Of a DNA stretch of 64,000 nt, positions 1-11,666 are shown piece after piece. The stretch is from Notamacropus eugenii (lineage: Eukaryota; Chordata; Mammalia; Diprotodontia; Macropodidae). The position numbers and the translations under genes were made by a program. The notes under the pieces were generated by a model. It did not search any database. It worked only from the letters and a program-made list of their open reading frames with translations, and had not been told where the DNA came from. The DNA is taken from positions 338,152,151-338,216,150 of the forward strand of contig NC_092874.1 in assembly GCF_028372415.1 (NCBI RefSeq), written 5' to 3'. Every line of letters begins with the position of its first letter. Positions within the stretch are counted from its first letter, which is position 1.

Positions 1-1506
1 AAGAGTTGCCAACTCTGGCTTTTGACCTCAAATGTTGTTGCCTTCTTGAGGCTTATTGAAATTTCAAGACAATTTATAGCTTCTGGGTGCTAGCAGTGAA
101 GTGCATGAAGAGAGCTGAAAGTCATTCTCTTTCCCTAACCTAACTGGTAGTGAGGACTGGGGGTGCCTTCCCATTTGGGGAAGGAGTAGTAAATTGAGAG
201 AAAAAATAAAAGACCTCATAGCTGCCTGGGTTTATAAGACCTTACAGGCCACAAAATGTTGTGATAACACTTCCCCTCACCTTACCATGTTTCCTTTGGT
301 CCTTGGGGAAAAAAAAAAAAAAGATATCTGTAGCAGTCCATAACAATGCTATCAGATGGTGGTACCAAATAGTTCGAAAGAAAGTTCTTTCTTTCCCTGC
401 CTCAAAGATGTAAAAGTTATGAAAATTGTGAAGGTAGAATGATTGATGATATTACTAATAACCTTGAGTTATTTGTCCTTCCTTACTATCCAGAGGAAAC
501 CAAACTGACCAGGGAATCAGAATCATCTAATCAGGAGGCAGATTGACCAACCCTTCAAGCCAGACATACTTGAGATCCTCATGTTTCCCTCAAGCTGGAC
601 ATACCTAAGATCATTGTATTGTTTGCTGAGCCTGAAACTCATTCAAAAGGACAATTACCGATAATGTGACTCTCCTTATCCTGATGAGCCCCCGCCAGAG
701 TTGAAAGGAATTTAATCTTCTCAATCTTGGGTGGAGAAAGATATTTCTTTTTGTCTAGATAGCCCATATGGAATGACCTCAGCCCGTGTGGGAAGGGTTT
801 AAAAAACTGGGTACCCCAACTCCAAAAGGAGTTCAGGCTTTGTCTATAATTCTGCATGCATGCAAGTCAGATTTGAGAGAAAACAAACATGTAAACAACC
901 TAATTAGTGTGTCTTTCTTAGAGCAAACTCTATTGGTTGACAAAGAGCAATGATAGATCATAGAACTCTATGTTGGCAGCAGAGGTAGAGCAGATGAGCA
1001 TTATAGTAAAGTAAGCCCTAGGATCACATCGAGGGTACTGCCAGCAAAGCTGAAAAATAGGTTTCTGGGAGGAGGAACCAGAAGAAATGTTACAGCACAA
1101 GGTAATCTCCTTGGAGTGCAAATTATCCAGATAGTGTTCTTTCCTTCCCAACAGTTGTGGGAGTCTGTGGAAAATTATGCTGTGCCATCATTTATTGGGG
1201 CCAAGGTGCTTTTAAAACTCATGTTATTTCTTGATTTTAGATAATTTACTTGGCTGTCCTGATAAAAATGAATTGTGCCCTGTCTAGTCTATTAACTGGA
1301 TAAGAGTTGAGCCATATTTACATAAATATAATTAAAGAAAGTGCCTCAATTTGAACCTGAAGTAGTAAGGAGTTTGGGAACTATATGCAAACTCTGCTAA
1401 CCTAGAAGAAACGATCTTGGGGCAGCTGATTTCCTTTCTCAGTTCAAGATATCAATCTGATCATTAGGTTCAATTTATTTCTCATATTGGGCCAAGTAAT
1501 CAGCAA

Positions 1507-1509
<3 letters not shown>
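1..1509. other. Unassigned sequence with a short tandem duplication
   Basis: No gene or clear repeat family recognised. It holds an A run (309-322) and an imperfect 35-bp tandem duplication: the unit starting at 556 recurs at 591 and matches over about 18 of its first 22 bases. The 460-870 stretch has LTR-like texture, but I see no defining ends. No reading frame exceeds about 75 codons. Confidence 0.5.

Positions 1510-1573
<64 letters not shown>
1510..1573. repeat. (AT)n microsatellite
   Basis: About 64 bp of uninterrupted AT dinucleotides, a self-complementary tract that can extrude a cruciform. Purine-rich unassigned sequence follows to about 1980. Confidence 0.97.
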
Positions 1574-1576
<3 letters not shown>

Positions 1577-1983
1577 TATCTACAGCATTGAGGAGAGGAA
1601 GAGGGAGGAGAAAAATAGAGAGGAAGAGAAACACTCTGAATTGTCAAACTGTTGTCAGAGGCTGGAGGGAGAGAATTTGGAACTCAATATTTTGAAAGAA
1701 AACACTGTTTAAAATAAATAACACATTTTTAAATAATTCAATCTGAATTCAGTTTGACAATGTCAACAAACTGTTCTCAGGAGGAGAGGAGGGATAGAAA
1801 GCGGAAGGTGAGAATAAGCCTTCAAAGATCTTAAAGATTAAAAATAACACAAGGTAGTTTATTATAAATACTGAATGAGTCTTGTATATATTATGTGCTG
1901 TAGGACCTCAAAAGAGGGAGAGATCATTGAAAGCTAAGGTATTCAGGCAAGGCTTTGTGGAAAAGGTGACCTGAAATGGATCT

Positions 1984-2425
1984 GAACCACTTACTATGTG
2001 TCAGGGACTGTACTAGGCACTGGGCTTACAAAGAATGAAATCATCCCAACAAAGACACTCTTTGTCTTGTCAGAGCTATTTTCTTCCACTTCCACTTTCT
2101 TACATTTCAACACAGTACAGTATTGAGAAGTCCTAGCACTACTCACCTTGACAAAATGAAACACTGGTCTGGAACAGTTCTGTGCTTATGTACTTAATTT
2201 GCAAATCATTTGATAACTAAGTCATGCTGCCTTACCCTTTATGAGAGGTGAACAGGTACTTATATCCTGCAAGTTACTCTAAACATAATCTCTATTTCAC
2301 AGTTGAAGAAATTGGCTGTAATAGGTGAAATAACTTGCCCAAAGTGACATGGCTGACCAGTGGCAGTGCAAGGACCAGAATATAACTCATTTGACCCAAA
2401 AACTTGGGCTCTTTCCATGGTTCAG
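1984..2425 (-). repeat. MIR/L2-end SINE remnants, antisense, in two pieces
   Basis: 1984-2040 reads as the antisense 'actatgtgtcagg...actaggcactggg' motif of MIR/L2 3' ends. 2265-2425 carries the antisense MIR core (taacttgcccaaagtgacatgg). The roughly 220 bp between them is unassigned. Old and divergent. Confidence 0.6.
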
Positions 2426-2714
2426 TTCTAGCATTGTAGTCTGTGGTGTCTAGGTACCTTATGGAATTCAATTCTAAATGTTACATATGTAGATTTTCAC
2501 TGATAAAAAAGCATGAGGCTAGAGAAGAGTTGGAAGATTTTTATATAAATCATTCTATACCAAAAAAAAAAGTAGGTGAAAGAACAAGAGATATTTAGCC
2601 TAGATAATGGAAGGTTTTAGTAAGACAAGTCAGTTGAGGAGAGGGTCAACTTACTCAGTTTGCTTCATGGGAGAAAATCAGGTTTAGGTGGAAGTTATAT
2701 TAGAAGGAAAGGGA

Positions 2715-3000
2715 AGGAAACAAGGATTTATTCATCACCTACTATGTGCTAAAGACTGGGCTAAGCATATTTACAAATATATTTCATTTGATCCTCACAA
2801 TAACCCGGGGAGTTAGGTGCTACTATTCCCCTCATACTAAGGTGAATTGGGGGAATTGAGACAGACAGGGTTTAAATGACTTGCCCAGGGTCGCAAAACT
2901 AGTAAGTAAAGTAGTAAAGTGTTTGAAGCCAAATTTTAACTCAGTTCTTCCTGACTTCAGGCCCAGTGTTTTGTTCACTGCACCACCTAACTACTGCACT
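2715..3000 (-). repeat. MIR/THER-type SINE, antisense
   Basis: Near full-length antisense MIR: 'ctactatgtgctaaagactggg', 'atttgatcctcacaataacc', 'gacttgcccagggtcgc' and an inverted tRNA-like head ending 'ctgcaccacctaacta' occur in the expected order. Confidence 0.8.
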
Positions 3001-3009
3001 GGAAAGCAT

Positions 3010-3135
3010 TTCACATTCTGCCAGTCAAGAGACCTGGCTTTTAATTGAAGTTCTTCCTTTTCATGTGTAATCATGGGAAAATCACTTCACCTCTCTGGGC
3101 CTCAAATTCCTCTTCTGTAAAGTGAGGATTATATT
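3010..3135 (+). repeat. MIR-type SINE core, sense
   Basis: Sense MIR core: 'gagacctggcttttaattg', then 'atgggaaaatcacttcacc', then 'cctcttctgtaaagtgagg'. It ends exactly where the next element starts. Confidence 0.65.
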
Positions 3136-3240
3136 CAGGGGTGGGAACCTGTGGCCTCAAGACCACATATAGCCTTCTAGGGCCTTGGGTGTGACTTTCG
3201 GACTGAATCCAACTTTTTCAGAACAAGTCTTTTTATTTGG
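3136..3240 (+). mobile_element. hAT-type MITE, left part only
   Basis: It begins CAGGGGTGGGAACCTGTGGCC, the same terminal sequence as the complete MITE at 36594-36737, and keeps the following 'ggactgaatccaactttttcag' stretch. The right terminal repeat is not seen, so the copy is truncated or diverged. Confidence 0.6.
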
Positions 3241-3829
3241 GTAATCACTGTCATTGACCCCAAGTGTCTAATCAATTGCCACATCATTGTTTCTAGTTCC
3301 ACAAGATCTTTTGTAGCAACCCCCTTCCTTTAACTCCAGCTCTCTCTGTCCTTTTAAGTTCTAACTCTAAATTAAATGATTCTATCCATGATTTTGCCTT
3401 TTCATGCAATTATTGACATAGTTATGCAAATTATGATGCTGTACACAATTAATAGAAAGGCATTCTCTGTTCCCTTTGAGCTCACCCTGGTATCTCTGTC
3501 TTCATTGCATCTATGATCCCACTGACACCAGCTAGGGTAATCCAGACCAGTTCTGTTCACATCTCCCAGTTTGGTGAAAGAAGCTGTTAATTATCTATCA
3601 TTTTCCATACCCCACATTTCAAATGATATTTCTAAGTGCCCTTGATATCTTGCTATTAACTCTAAAAATATGAAATAAAGTCAGTCTATAAATTATGATT
3701 CATCTAATTTGCAAGGTTTATGTTCTGCTTAATGTTTTTTCTTATTATCTTCCTTTATCTGTCACCTCTGTTTCAACCTCTGGTTAGCCCCCCATGTCAT
3801 TCATAAATCACTAATACAGGACATATTAT
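3241..3829. other. Unassigned sequence
   Basis: A+T-rich sequence with no reading frame, hairpin or repeat family that I recognise. Confidence 0.5.
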
Positions 3830-3985
3830 TTGAGAGCCCTGGGTTCAAGTTCTGACTGTAATGTGAACTAATTTTGTAATCTGTTATTTATAACTTTGGA
3901 CATATTGCAAATTCCTGGTCCCTCAGGTTTTCCATCTGTAAAAAAGAGGATCTGGTCTCTCAGGCCCCCTCTTTTTCTAACATTT
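3830..3985 (+). repeat. MIR-type SINE, sense, diverged
   Basis: 'gagccctgggttcaagttc' (B-box-like) and 'ggttttccatctgtaaaaaagagg' mark a sense MIR. The middle is diverged. Confidence 0.6.
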
Positions 3986-4396
3986 TATTATTTTATTGAG
4001 AAAGTTTATTATATTATTACTACAGTTAATGCTCTCTGGCATATAGCTACTAATTTTATGACCATTGGAGATTCCACATGAATATTGTTTTTAGGATATG
4101 TCATGTCTTTAATTTTTCTCTCGAAAAGATGATATTATTTTGTTGTTTGGCCTTTTGCTACTCTAGTATTTGACTAATTGATCCTTCCCTATTTCCTATA
4201 TTTCCTTTTTCATTTTCTTAATTTCCTAATTTATCTCATCTTAGAAATTTTCTATTTTAATTTCTTTCTATATATAGGGGGAATTTTTTTTAAGTAAGAA
4301 TACAGCTGGTGACTTTTAAAATGATCTGCAATTACTGATCATTGTCATACCATATCTCTATTATTATTCCTTGCTATCACTAATTCTGTTGAGAGT

Positions 4397-6120
4397 TGTT
4401 AATAAATATTTATTTAGTGTTTACTATGAGCCAAGTACTGTGAACAATCCTTGGGATAAAGAGAAAGGCTAAAGCAGTTCCTGATTCAAGAAGCTTAAAA
4501 TCTAATGGTAGGGAGGAAAGGGGACAACATGCAGAAAACTATGATTAAGAGACATATAGAATAAATTAGAACTAATCTCAAAGAGCAGGCACTAGCATTA
4601 ACAGGGACGAGAAAAAGTTTTTTACAGGAGGTGAGATGGCAGCTGAGACTTGAAGGAAGTCAAGGAAGAAAGGAGGTAAAGACAAAGAGGGAGAGAATTC
4701 CAGAGTTGATCTAAAGTTCGCATAAAATGCAAGACTGTTATGTGAAGAACTATTGTTCTTCACACAATGAGGCAAGTGTTATTGGATCGTAGAGTATATG
4801 GAGACTAGCAAGGTAAAGGAAAACTGGAATGATAGGATTTGGACATGTTACAAATTTAGATGTGTTTGGCTTTAAAAGACAAACAGTTTATTCTATATTT
4901 GATCTTACAAGTAACAGAGAGTCATTGGTGTTAACTGAACAGAAGAGTTGACATGATCAGAACTGCATATTAGGAAAATAATTCTGAAAACTGAATAGAG
5001 GATGGATTGTATTGGAGAGAGATTTAAGGTTGGAAGATGAACCAGAGGGTTATTGAAATTATCTAATTGTAAGGTGACAAAGGCCTGTACCAGGGTGTTG
5101 GCCATGTCAGAAGAAAGAAGGGTGCCTTTATAAAAGATTTTATGATGCTAAAATCAAGAGGACTTGGTAATATGTTAGATATGCTATCCCATATGGATAT
5201 GGGAAGTGAGAAAATGAGGAGTTGAGGATAAAATCTAGATTGCAAACTTGGGTTACTGGGAAGATGGTAATGTACTTGCCAATAATAGGAGAGTTATGAA
5301 GGAGAGGGGGCAGAAAAAATGAGTTGAACTTTAGGTACGTTGAGTTTAAGGTGGCTATGGGACATCCAGTATGAGATATCCAGTAGAGAGTTAGATAGAA
5401 AAGGAAAGAGGACTTACGAGAAAAGTTAGGACTAGAGTCATCTGCATAGAGATGATCATTGACACCTAGGCAGCAGGTGAAATCACTAAGCAAAATAGCA
5501 TAAAGGAGAAGAAAAGGTCAAGAACAGAGACTGAGGTAACACTTATGGTTAGTGGTCATAACCTGAATAAAGATCTAGCAAAGAAGACTAAGAAAGAGCA
5601 GTAAGAGAGGTAGGAGGAGAACTAGGAAAGATCAATGTCTCAAAACCTAAAGACAAGGGTATCAAGGAGAAGACAGCAAATGCCAAAAAGTTTCAGAGTT
5701 CAAAAAGGATAATGACTGAGAAAGAGATTTGTTAAGTAAGAAATCATTGGTAACTCTGGAGGGAGCAGGGTCATTTGAGTAAGGCAGTCAGAATCCAGAG
5801 TGCAAAGAGCTGAATGAGAGAAGTGGAAATGCAGATCATAAGCATAAGTAGATTTTTCAAGTTTGATTGAGAAGTAGAAAAGTGATGTTATTAGATATTA
5901 GAATTTACTGCAAATTTTCAAGGTGGGGGAGACTTGGGAATGTTTAAAGACAATAGGGAATTTAAAGACAATAGAGAAGGAGAGGCTGATGATTTGTGGG
6001 GAAAATGAGGATGCAATCTACTAGAGGAAGTAGGGAGGAGGAGATGGGATGAATTGTAGAGGAAATAGCTTTGGCAAGGGTAAGAGTCATCAAATTGTCA
6101 GAGATTGAAGAGAATGAAGA
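4397..6120 (-). mobile_element. L2 LINE, antisense, 3' half including RT remnant
   Basis: A long L2-clade copy. The element's 3' end is at the low-coordinate side ('aaatatttatttagtgttt...actatgagccaag'). Read on the minus strand, 5140-5493 still encodes an RT remnant: HLYADD (motif C) followed by a KFNSF / PVTQVCNLDFILNSS stretch typical of L2 RT. 4905-5105 encodes TLVQAFVTLQLDNFN...SPIQSIL...SSDHV, the usual next part of L2 ORF2. Many indels and stops show great age. Sequence to about 6840 has similar texture and may be the 5' continuation. Confidence 0.8.
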
Positions 6121-6841
6121 AAGAATGGGAAGAGATGTTAAGATATTTACGATGTTAAGGTATTTTCAAGTAAAGAGAATGGAGAAAAGGTAGCTAAAAA
6201 GAAGTTCCCTTTGCATAGCTTCAATTTTCTCAATAAAGTGAGAGTTCAAAGCTGAAAAAATGGGGACCTTGGAAGATGAGGTAGGCTTGAATAAGGGAAG
6301 AGAAGGTTTAGAATAACTTATACAAGATGTTAGATAGGGAATCGGGAAGGAATAAAAGGATTGTTTTGTTTTGATGAGTGACCAGCTGAGGATAGAAAAC
6401 ATGAGTTTGTTACATACCTAATCAGTATGGTTGTGATACTTCCTTTAGATACATTTAGGAGCTTGTGAGTAGGAGTACAAAAAAGGGTTAGTGAGAAATA
6501 ATTCAAGGCTAGGACTTGTCAAGAGATAAAGGGAACAGAGAAAAGAAGCAAGGGATTTGGGAGGAGAGGACAGTGTAGAGTTGAAATGATTAAACTATTG
6601 AGGTGAGAATTGAAAGGGAGGAATGAGAAGTCAGAGGAGGGATAAAGTCATGGGGTTGTACTGGGGTATGGAGGAATTAGAGTTCTCAATGAGAGAGAGA
6701 GAAAAATAGGGATATTAACTATGAAAAGAGGTGGAATGATTGGGGATTCTGATTAGAAGAGTATAGAGATGTATAGATGAACAGAAGGTGGGATGTATCG
6801 TACGACTTTCACTGTTATTTGAAATGCAAAAAAAAAGGATT

Positions 6842-6843
<2 letters not shown>
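6121..6843 (-). mobile_element. Possible 5' continuation of the antisense L2
   Basis: Purine-rich sequence directly continuing the L2 and resembling the upstream L2 region in composition. I see no decisive protein motif. The alternative is an unrelated old repeat. Confidence 0.35.

Positions 6844-6888
<45 letters not shown>
6844..6888. repeat. (CA)n microsatellite
   Basis: About 45 bp of pure CA dinucleotides between the L2 region and an old L1 piece. Confidence 0.97.
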
Positions 6889-7325
6889 AAATAGCCTAGC
6901 ATAAAAATATATTAAAACTCAATGTGGAGACAAGAAGGGACAGGGAGAAGGGAAAATGGGAGAGTCAGGAAGAGAATAACCACAAGTAAAACAAACCTCA
7001 ACTTCAAGGGGACAATCATAAAGGGGGAATTAAAAGCAAAGAAAGAAATCCGAAGAATGAGGTCTTGGCAATTTAATGAGAGGAGGGGGCAGTGGAATGA
7101 AGACAAACTTCTTAAATTATTTATTAGTAGTGTTAATTACATTCCTTCTCTTTTACCACACTTCATAAAGATGTGGAGGGAGAAGTAAATAGAGGAATTA
7201 TGCATAAGACATTTATTTGAGGTAAGAAAATATAATGCAAGTAATAAGCATTTCCATGAATATGAAAGGTATGATCTTTGCTATAAAATGGAAGAAGGTA
7301 GTTGAATAGATCAGAAAGAAGATTC

Positions 7326-7566
7326 TTATTTAGTCATTTTTTCAGTCATGTACAGTTCTTCATGATTTCTTTTTGGTTTTGTTGGAAAGATAATGGAGTA
7401 TTTGCCATTACCTTCCCCAAGTCATTGTACAGCTAAGGAAATTGAAGCAAACATGGTCGTGATTTGCCCAGAGTCAGCAACTAATATATATCAAAGACCA
7501 GATTTGAACTCAAGTCTACCTCACTGTAAACCCAGCACTCTATCCACTGAGACACCTAGCTGCCCC
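7326..7566 (-). repeat. tRNA-headed SINE with RTE-type tail, antisense
   Basis: Antisense tail 'ttagtcattttttcagtcatgtacagttcttcatga', then core, then inverted tRNA-like head ending 'gcactctatccactgagac...tagctgcc'. An imperfect flanking repeat (cagaaagaagatt / cagaaaggagact) sits at the two ends, so it jumped into the L1 endonuclease region. Confidence 0.8.
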
Positions 7567-7812
7567 AGAAAGGAGACTACAGGTTGTTTATAAGAACCAC
7601 ATTTTGAAACAAAGGTACACATAGAATTAAAATGAAGGGTAGGTGTAGAATTTATTATGTATCAAATGAACTTTAAAAAATAAAGGGAAAATATGAGTTA
7701 ATATAATAAACCTCGAGTCTCAGTCAAAGAAGTCCTGGAGGGAATTTTATACTTCTAAGTAACCTTACCAAAAAAATAGAAAAAGAATAGGTGAATGAAT
7801 TGGGCATGCAAA

Positions 7813-7873
7813 TATACATAAAAATATATGTATATACATATGTATGTATGTATATGTGCATGTCTGTGTATAT
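7813..7873. repeat. (TATG/TA)n low-complexity tract
   Basis: Imperfect tetranucleotide TATG and TA repeats inside the old L1 copy. Confidence 0.85.
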
Positions 7874-8269
7874 ATAATCTAAATATCAAAATAGATACTT
7901 TGAAAATTGAATAAATTAACATAATTGAAAACAAAAGCATTATTGAAGTTATCAAAAATATTGGGAGTTTTTTATAATAAAAGTAATAGAATAGCAAAGT
8001 ATTTAGCTAGTATGATTCATAAAAGAAGAAATTCAGATCTCTAGTATCAAACTTGCAAAAGAAAAATTCACAATACATGAAAACTATTTGAAGCTATTTA
8101 CTCAAAAGTAAACCACCAAAAGTGACAACAAACTTATCATTGAATATTTTGACCATCATGATTCAGATTAATAGAATAATAAACTTTAAGTAACTCAAGC
8201 CCAGAAAAAAAAAAGAAATTGTACCATCAAATGACGAAAGACATATCCGCTCCCTCCCCTATATACAAA

Positions 8270-8345
8270 GAGGTTGTTGTTCAGTCATTTTAGTCACGTT
8301 CAACTCTTCATGACTGCATTTGGACAAGACAGATTTTCAAATTCT
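8270..8345 (-). repeat. SINE tail fragment, antisense
   Basis: 'gttgttcagtcattttagtcacgttcaactcttcatgac' is the antisense RTE-type SINE tail. Only the tail survives, inside old L1 ORF2 sequence. Confidence 0.7.
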
Positions 8346-8574
8346 TTGTAGCAAACATTGACAGAAAATTTAATTCCAGCATTACATAAACTGCTTGAAA
8401 AAGAAATAGACAAAGGAAGTTATTCTACCAAATTCATTCTGTGAAGTGGTGAAATAGTACCCATCCGGTATTGTTGATTGGAAGGGTGACCAAACAATGT
8501 CATTTCTCTTTACCTTTCCAATTTCCTCCCTTTTCTTGGATGCCTATAACCCATTTGTGCTATTTAACTTCTCA

Positions 8575-8684
8575 AGAAAAATTGACTGTACAGATCACTT
8601 CACATATCTGAAACCATATCATGTTACCCTGAAGTTTTTCCTTATCCAGGTTAAATATTCCCAATTCCTCTAATGTATCTTCTT
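8575..8684 (-). mobile_element. L3/CR1 LINE, antisense, left part (split by the HAL1-type insertion)
   Basis: Antisense CR1/L3 text ('accctgaagtttttcctta', 'ccaattcctctaatgtatc'). It resumes at 11667 after the inserted element. 8672-8684 is the left copy of the TSD of that insertion. Confidence 0.65.
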
Positions 8685-9549
8685 TTTTTTTCTTAATTCT
8701 GTATTTAAATTTATTTATTTAAGTTTTCAACATTAATTTCCACAAAATTTTGGATTCCAAATGCTCTTCCCATTTCTCCCTTCCCCCCCACCCCAAAATG
8801 CCAAGCATTCTAATTACCCCTATCACCAATCTGCCCTCCCTTCTAACACCCCTCCCTTCCCTTATCCTCATCTTCTCTTTTGTCCTGTAGGGCAAGATAA
8901 CTTTCTATACCCCATTACCTGTATTTCTTATTTCCTAGCTGTATGCAAGAACAATACTCAACAGTTGTTCCTAAAACTTTGAGTTCCAACTTCTCTTCCT
9001 CTCTCCCTCCTCACCCATCCCCTTTGGGAAGGCAAGCAATTCAATATAGCTCATATCTGTGTAGTTTTGTAAATGACTTCCATAATAGCCATGTTGTGTA
9101 AGACTAACTATATTTCCCTCCATCCTATCCTGCCCCCCATTGCTTCTATTCTCTCTTTTGATCCTGCCTCTCCCCAGGAATGTTGACTTCTAATTGCTCC
9201 CTCCTCCCACTGCCCTCCCTTCTATCATCCCCCCACCCTGCTTATCCCCTTCTCCCCCACTTTCCTGTGTTGTAAGATAGGTTTTCATAGCAAAATCAGT
9301 GTGCATTTTATTCCTTCCTTTAGTGGAATGTGATGACAGTAAGCTTCATGCTTTTTTCTCACCTCCCTCCTTTTTCCCTCCACTGAAAAGTCTTTTACTT
9401 GCCTCTTTTATAAGAAATAATTTGTCCCATTCCATTTCTCCCTTTCTCCTCCCAATATATTTCTCTCTCACTGCTTAATTACATTTTTTAAAGATATGAT
9501 CCCATCCTATTCAATTCACCCTGTACTCTCTGTCTCTCTCTTTCTCTAT

Positions 9550-9604
<55 letters not shown>

Positions 9605-9632
9605 TGTGTGTGAGTGTGTGTGTATGTGTGTA
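9550..9632. repeat. (TG)n microsatellite within the HAL1-type element
   Basis: About 80 bp of TG with a few TA and GA steps, in the element's purine-rich region downstream of ORF1 on the minus strand. It is missing from the second copy at 15204, which has a deletion there. Confidence 0.95.
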
Positions 9633-9756
9633 ATCCCACCAACTACCCAGACACTGAAAAAAGCTTCAAGAGTTACAAATATTGTCTTTCCATGTAGGAT
9701 TGTAAACAGTTCAACTTTAGAAAGTCGCTTATAATTTTTCTTTGCTGTTTACCTTT

Positions 9757-10869
9757 TCATGCTTCTCTTGATTCTTGTGTTTGAAGGTCAAATTTTCTTT
9801 CAGCTCTGGTCTTTTCATCAAGAATGTTTGAAACTCCTCTATTTCATTGAAAGACAATTTTTTCCCCTGAAGCAGTATACTCAGTTTTGCTGGGTAGGTG
9901 ATTCTTGGTTTTAGTCTTAGTTTCTTTTACTTCTGGAATATCCTATTCTATGCCCTTTGATCCCTTAATGTAGAAGCTGCTGGATCTTGTGTTATCTTGA
10001 TTGTATTTCCACAATACTTGAATTGTTTCTTTCTAGCTCGTTGCAATATTTCCTCCTTGACTGGGGAACTCTGGAATTTGGCCACAGTGTTCCTAGGAGT
10101 TTATCTTTTTGGATCTGTTTCAGGAGGTGATTAGTGGATTCTTTCAATATTTATTTTGCCCTCTGGTTCTAGAATCTCAAGGCAGTTTTCCTTGATAATT
10201 TCATGAAAGATGATGTCTAGGCTCTTTTTTTGATCATGGCTTTCAGGTAGGCCCATAATTTTTAAATTGTCTCTCCTGGATCTATTTTTCAGGTCAATTG
10301 TTTTTCCAATGAGATATTTCACATTATCTTCCATTTTTCTTCTTCTTTTGGTTTTGTTTTGTGATTTCTTGGTTTCTCATAAAGTCATTAGCCTCCATCT
10401 GTTCCATTCTAATTTGAAAGAAGTCTTTTCTTCAGTGAGCTTTTGAACCTCCTTTTCCATTTGGCTAATTCTGCTTTTTAAAGCATTCTTCTCCTCATTG
10501 GCTTTTTCAACCTCTTTTGCAAATTCAGTTAGTCTATTTTTAAAGGTGTTATTTTGTTCAGCAGTTTTTGAAGTCTCCTTTAGCAAGGTGCTGACCTGCT
10601 TTTCATGCTTTTCTTGCATCTCTCTCATTTCTCTTCCCAGTTTTTCCTCTATTTCTCTTACTTGATTTTCAAAATACTTTTTGAGCTCTTCCATGGCCTG
10701 AAACCATTGAATACTTATTTTGGATATTTGGGATACAGAAGCCTTGACTTTTATATCTTTCCCTGATGGTAAGCATTGTTCTTCCTCATCAGAAAGGTTG
10801 GGAGAAGATATCTGTTCACCAAGAAAGTAACCTTGTATAGTTTTATTTTTTCCCCCTTTTTTTGGGCAT
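9757..10869 (-). pseudogene. HAL1-type ORF1 remnant (L1 ORF1p-like RNA-binding protein)
   Basis: Minus strand. ORF1p is a trimeric coiled-coil nucleic-acid chaperone; this is a broken copy. An N-terminal segment (YFLGEQISSPNLSDEEEQ) is followed by a long heptad coiled coil at 10690-10380 with 'SRISQMEKEVQKLTEEK'. After a frame break near 10335-10380 come the RRM (NRSRRDNLKIMGLPESHD at about 10290-10235) and the C-terminal domain (KKQFKY...ITQDPAASTLRDQR region, 10040-9940). The stop is at 9757-9759. The domain order matches the young L1 ORF1 (393 aa). Frameshifts make it non-functional. The ATG at 10867-10869 is a guess because the frame is already disturbed there. Confidence 0.75.
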
Positions 10870-11666
10870 TTTCCCAACCAGTTACTTGACTTTTGGGTCC
10901 TTTGTCAAGAGTAGGGTATACTCTTTGGGTCTGTAAGATCTCAGTTCCTCCAAGGTGGCTCAATCAAACCTGTACACTGGCCTGGGATAGGAAAAGATTT
11001 TTGTGCCCAGAATCGTAGCAGAGTTTCCTCTCCACAGCCATCTGGCCTCCAGTTTTGCCAAGCCAGTACCTAGGGCTGAGATTCAGATAAGCTACATGGG
11101 CAGGGCCGCTATTCAGTGTGAGATAAAGATCAGCTCCTTCAAGGCCTCTACTCAGGGTTGAGGTAATAATCAGCTTCTTTGTGTGCCCGGGGTTTTTATG
11201 ATCCAACAATGGATGCAGGCTGCTGTAGGGGCTGCTTTGGGAACTGCTGCTGCCTGCTTGATGTGGCTGCTGGGGCCACTGTCTGAGGCTGAACCTATGG
11301 GAAGGCCCTTCCCCTTCCCGGCCAGCTGAAAAAACCCTGTCACTGACCTTTGATGCCTGTGGGTTGAGGGATCTGCGAATTGATGCTACTGTGACTGGAG
11401 ATTCTGTCCCTGAGGGCTGTTTGCAAGCACCATGTGGCCAAGGCTGAGCTGGGCTTCATTCCATTTCCAGTGCAACAGATGTTTCCTGTGGGCCTTTCAG
11501 GTCACCCTGGGCTGGAAATCTCCTCCACTCTGTTGTTCTCCACTTCTGCTGCTCCAAACTTTGTTGAGAGTCCCTCTCTAAAGGTATTTTATGGGTTGTG
11601 TGGGGAGAGCTAGCATACATGTCTTTCTACTCCGCCACATTGGCTCCGCCCCCAATATATCTTCTT

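Larger units (their letters stand above)
6890..8470 (+). mobile_element. Old L1 ORF2 fragment, sense, interrupted by two SINEs
   Basis: Compared with the young L1 of this window: 7275-7320 matches the start of the endonuclease ('ataaaatggaagaaggtagttg...'); 7578-7700 continues it ('tgtttataagaaccacattttgaaac', then 'cacatagaattaaaatgaagggtagg'). 8170-8220 and 8346-8470 match RT-proximal ORF2 ('gaaaatttaattccagcattacataaactg'). Stretches between are diverged or deleted. SINEs at 7326-7566 and 8270-8345 split it. 6890-7270 is purine-rich and may be inter-ORF spacer. Confidence 0.65.
8685..11653 (-). mobile_element. ORF1-only L1 relative (HAL1-type), near full length, antisense
   Basis: A 2.97-kb insertion flanked by 13-bp TSDs with one mismatch (8672-8684 and 11654-11666). 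Its 5' terminus, on the minus strand at 11653, reads GGGGGCGGAGCCAATGTGG, like the young L1 start (CCAAGATGG there). Order on the minus strand: 5' UTR (11653 to about 10870), ORF1 remnant (10869-9757), a purine-rich region with a TG/CA tract, and an A-rich 3' end near 8690. No endonuclease or RT sequence is present, which defines HAL1-type elements. The alternative is an L1 that lost ORF2, but a second copy at 15204-17121 shares the ORF2-less plan. Confidence 0.78.

Noticed and set aside
9552-9734. Cys/Val-rich frame (also 40587-40769)
   Set aside because: Direct translation of TG repeats.
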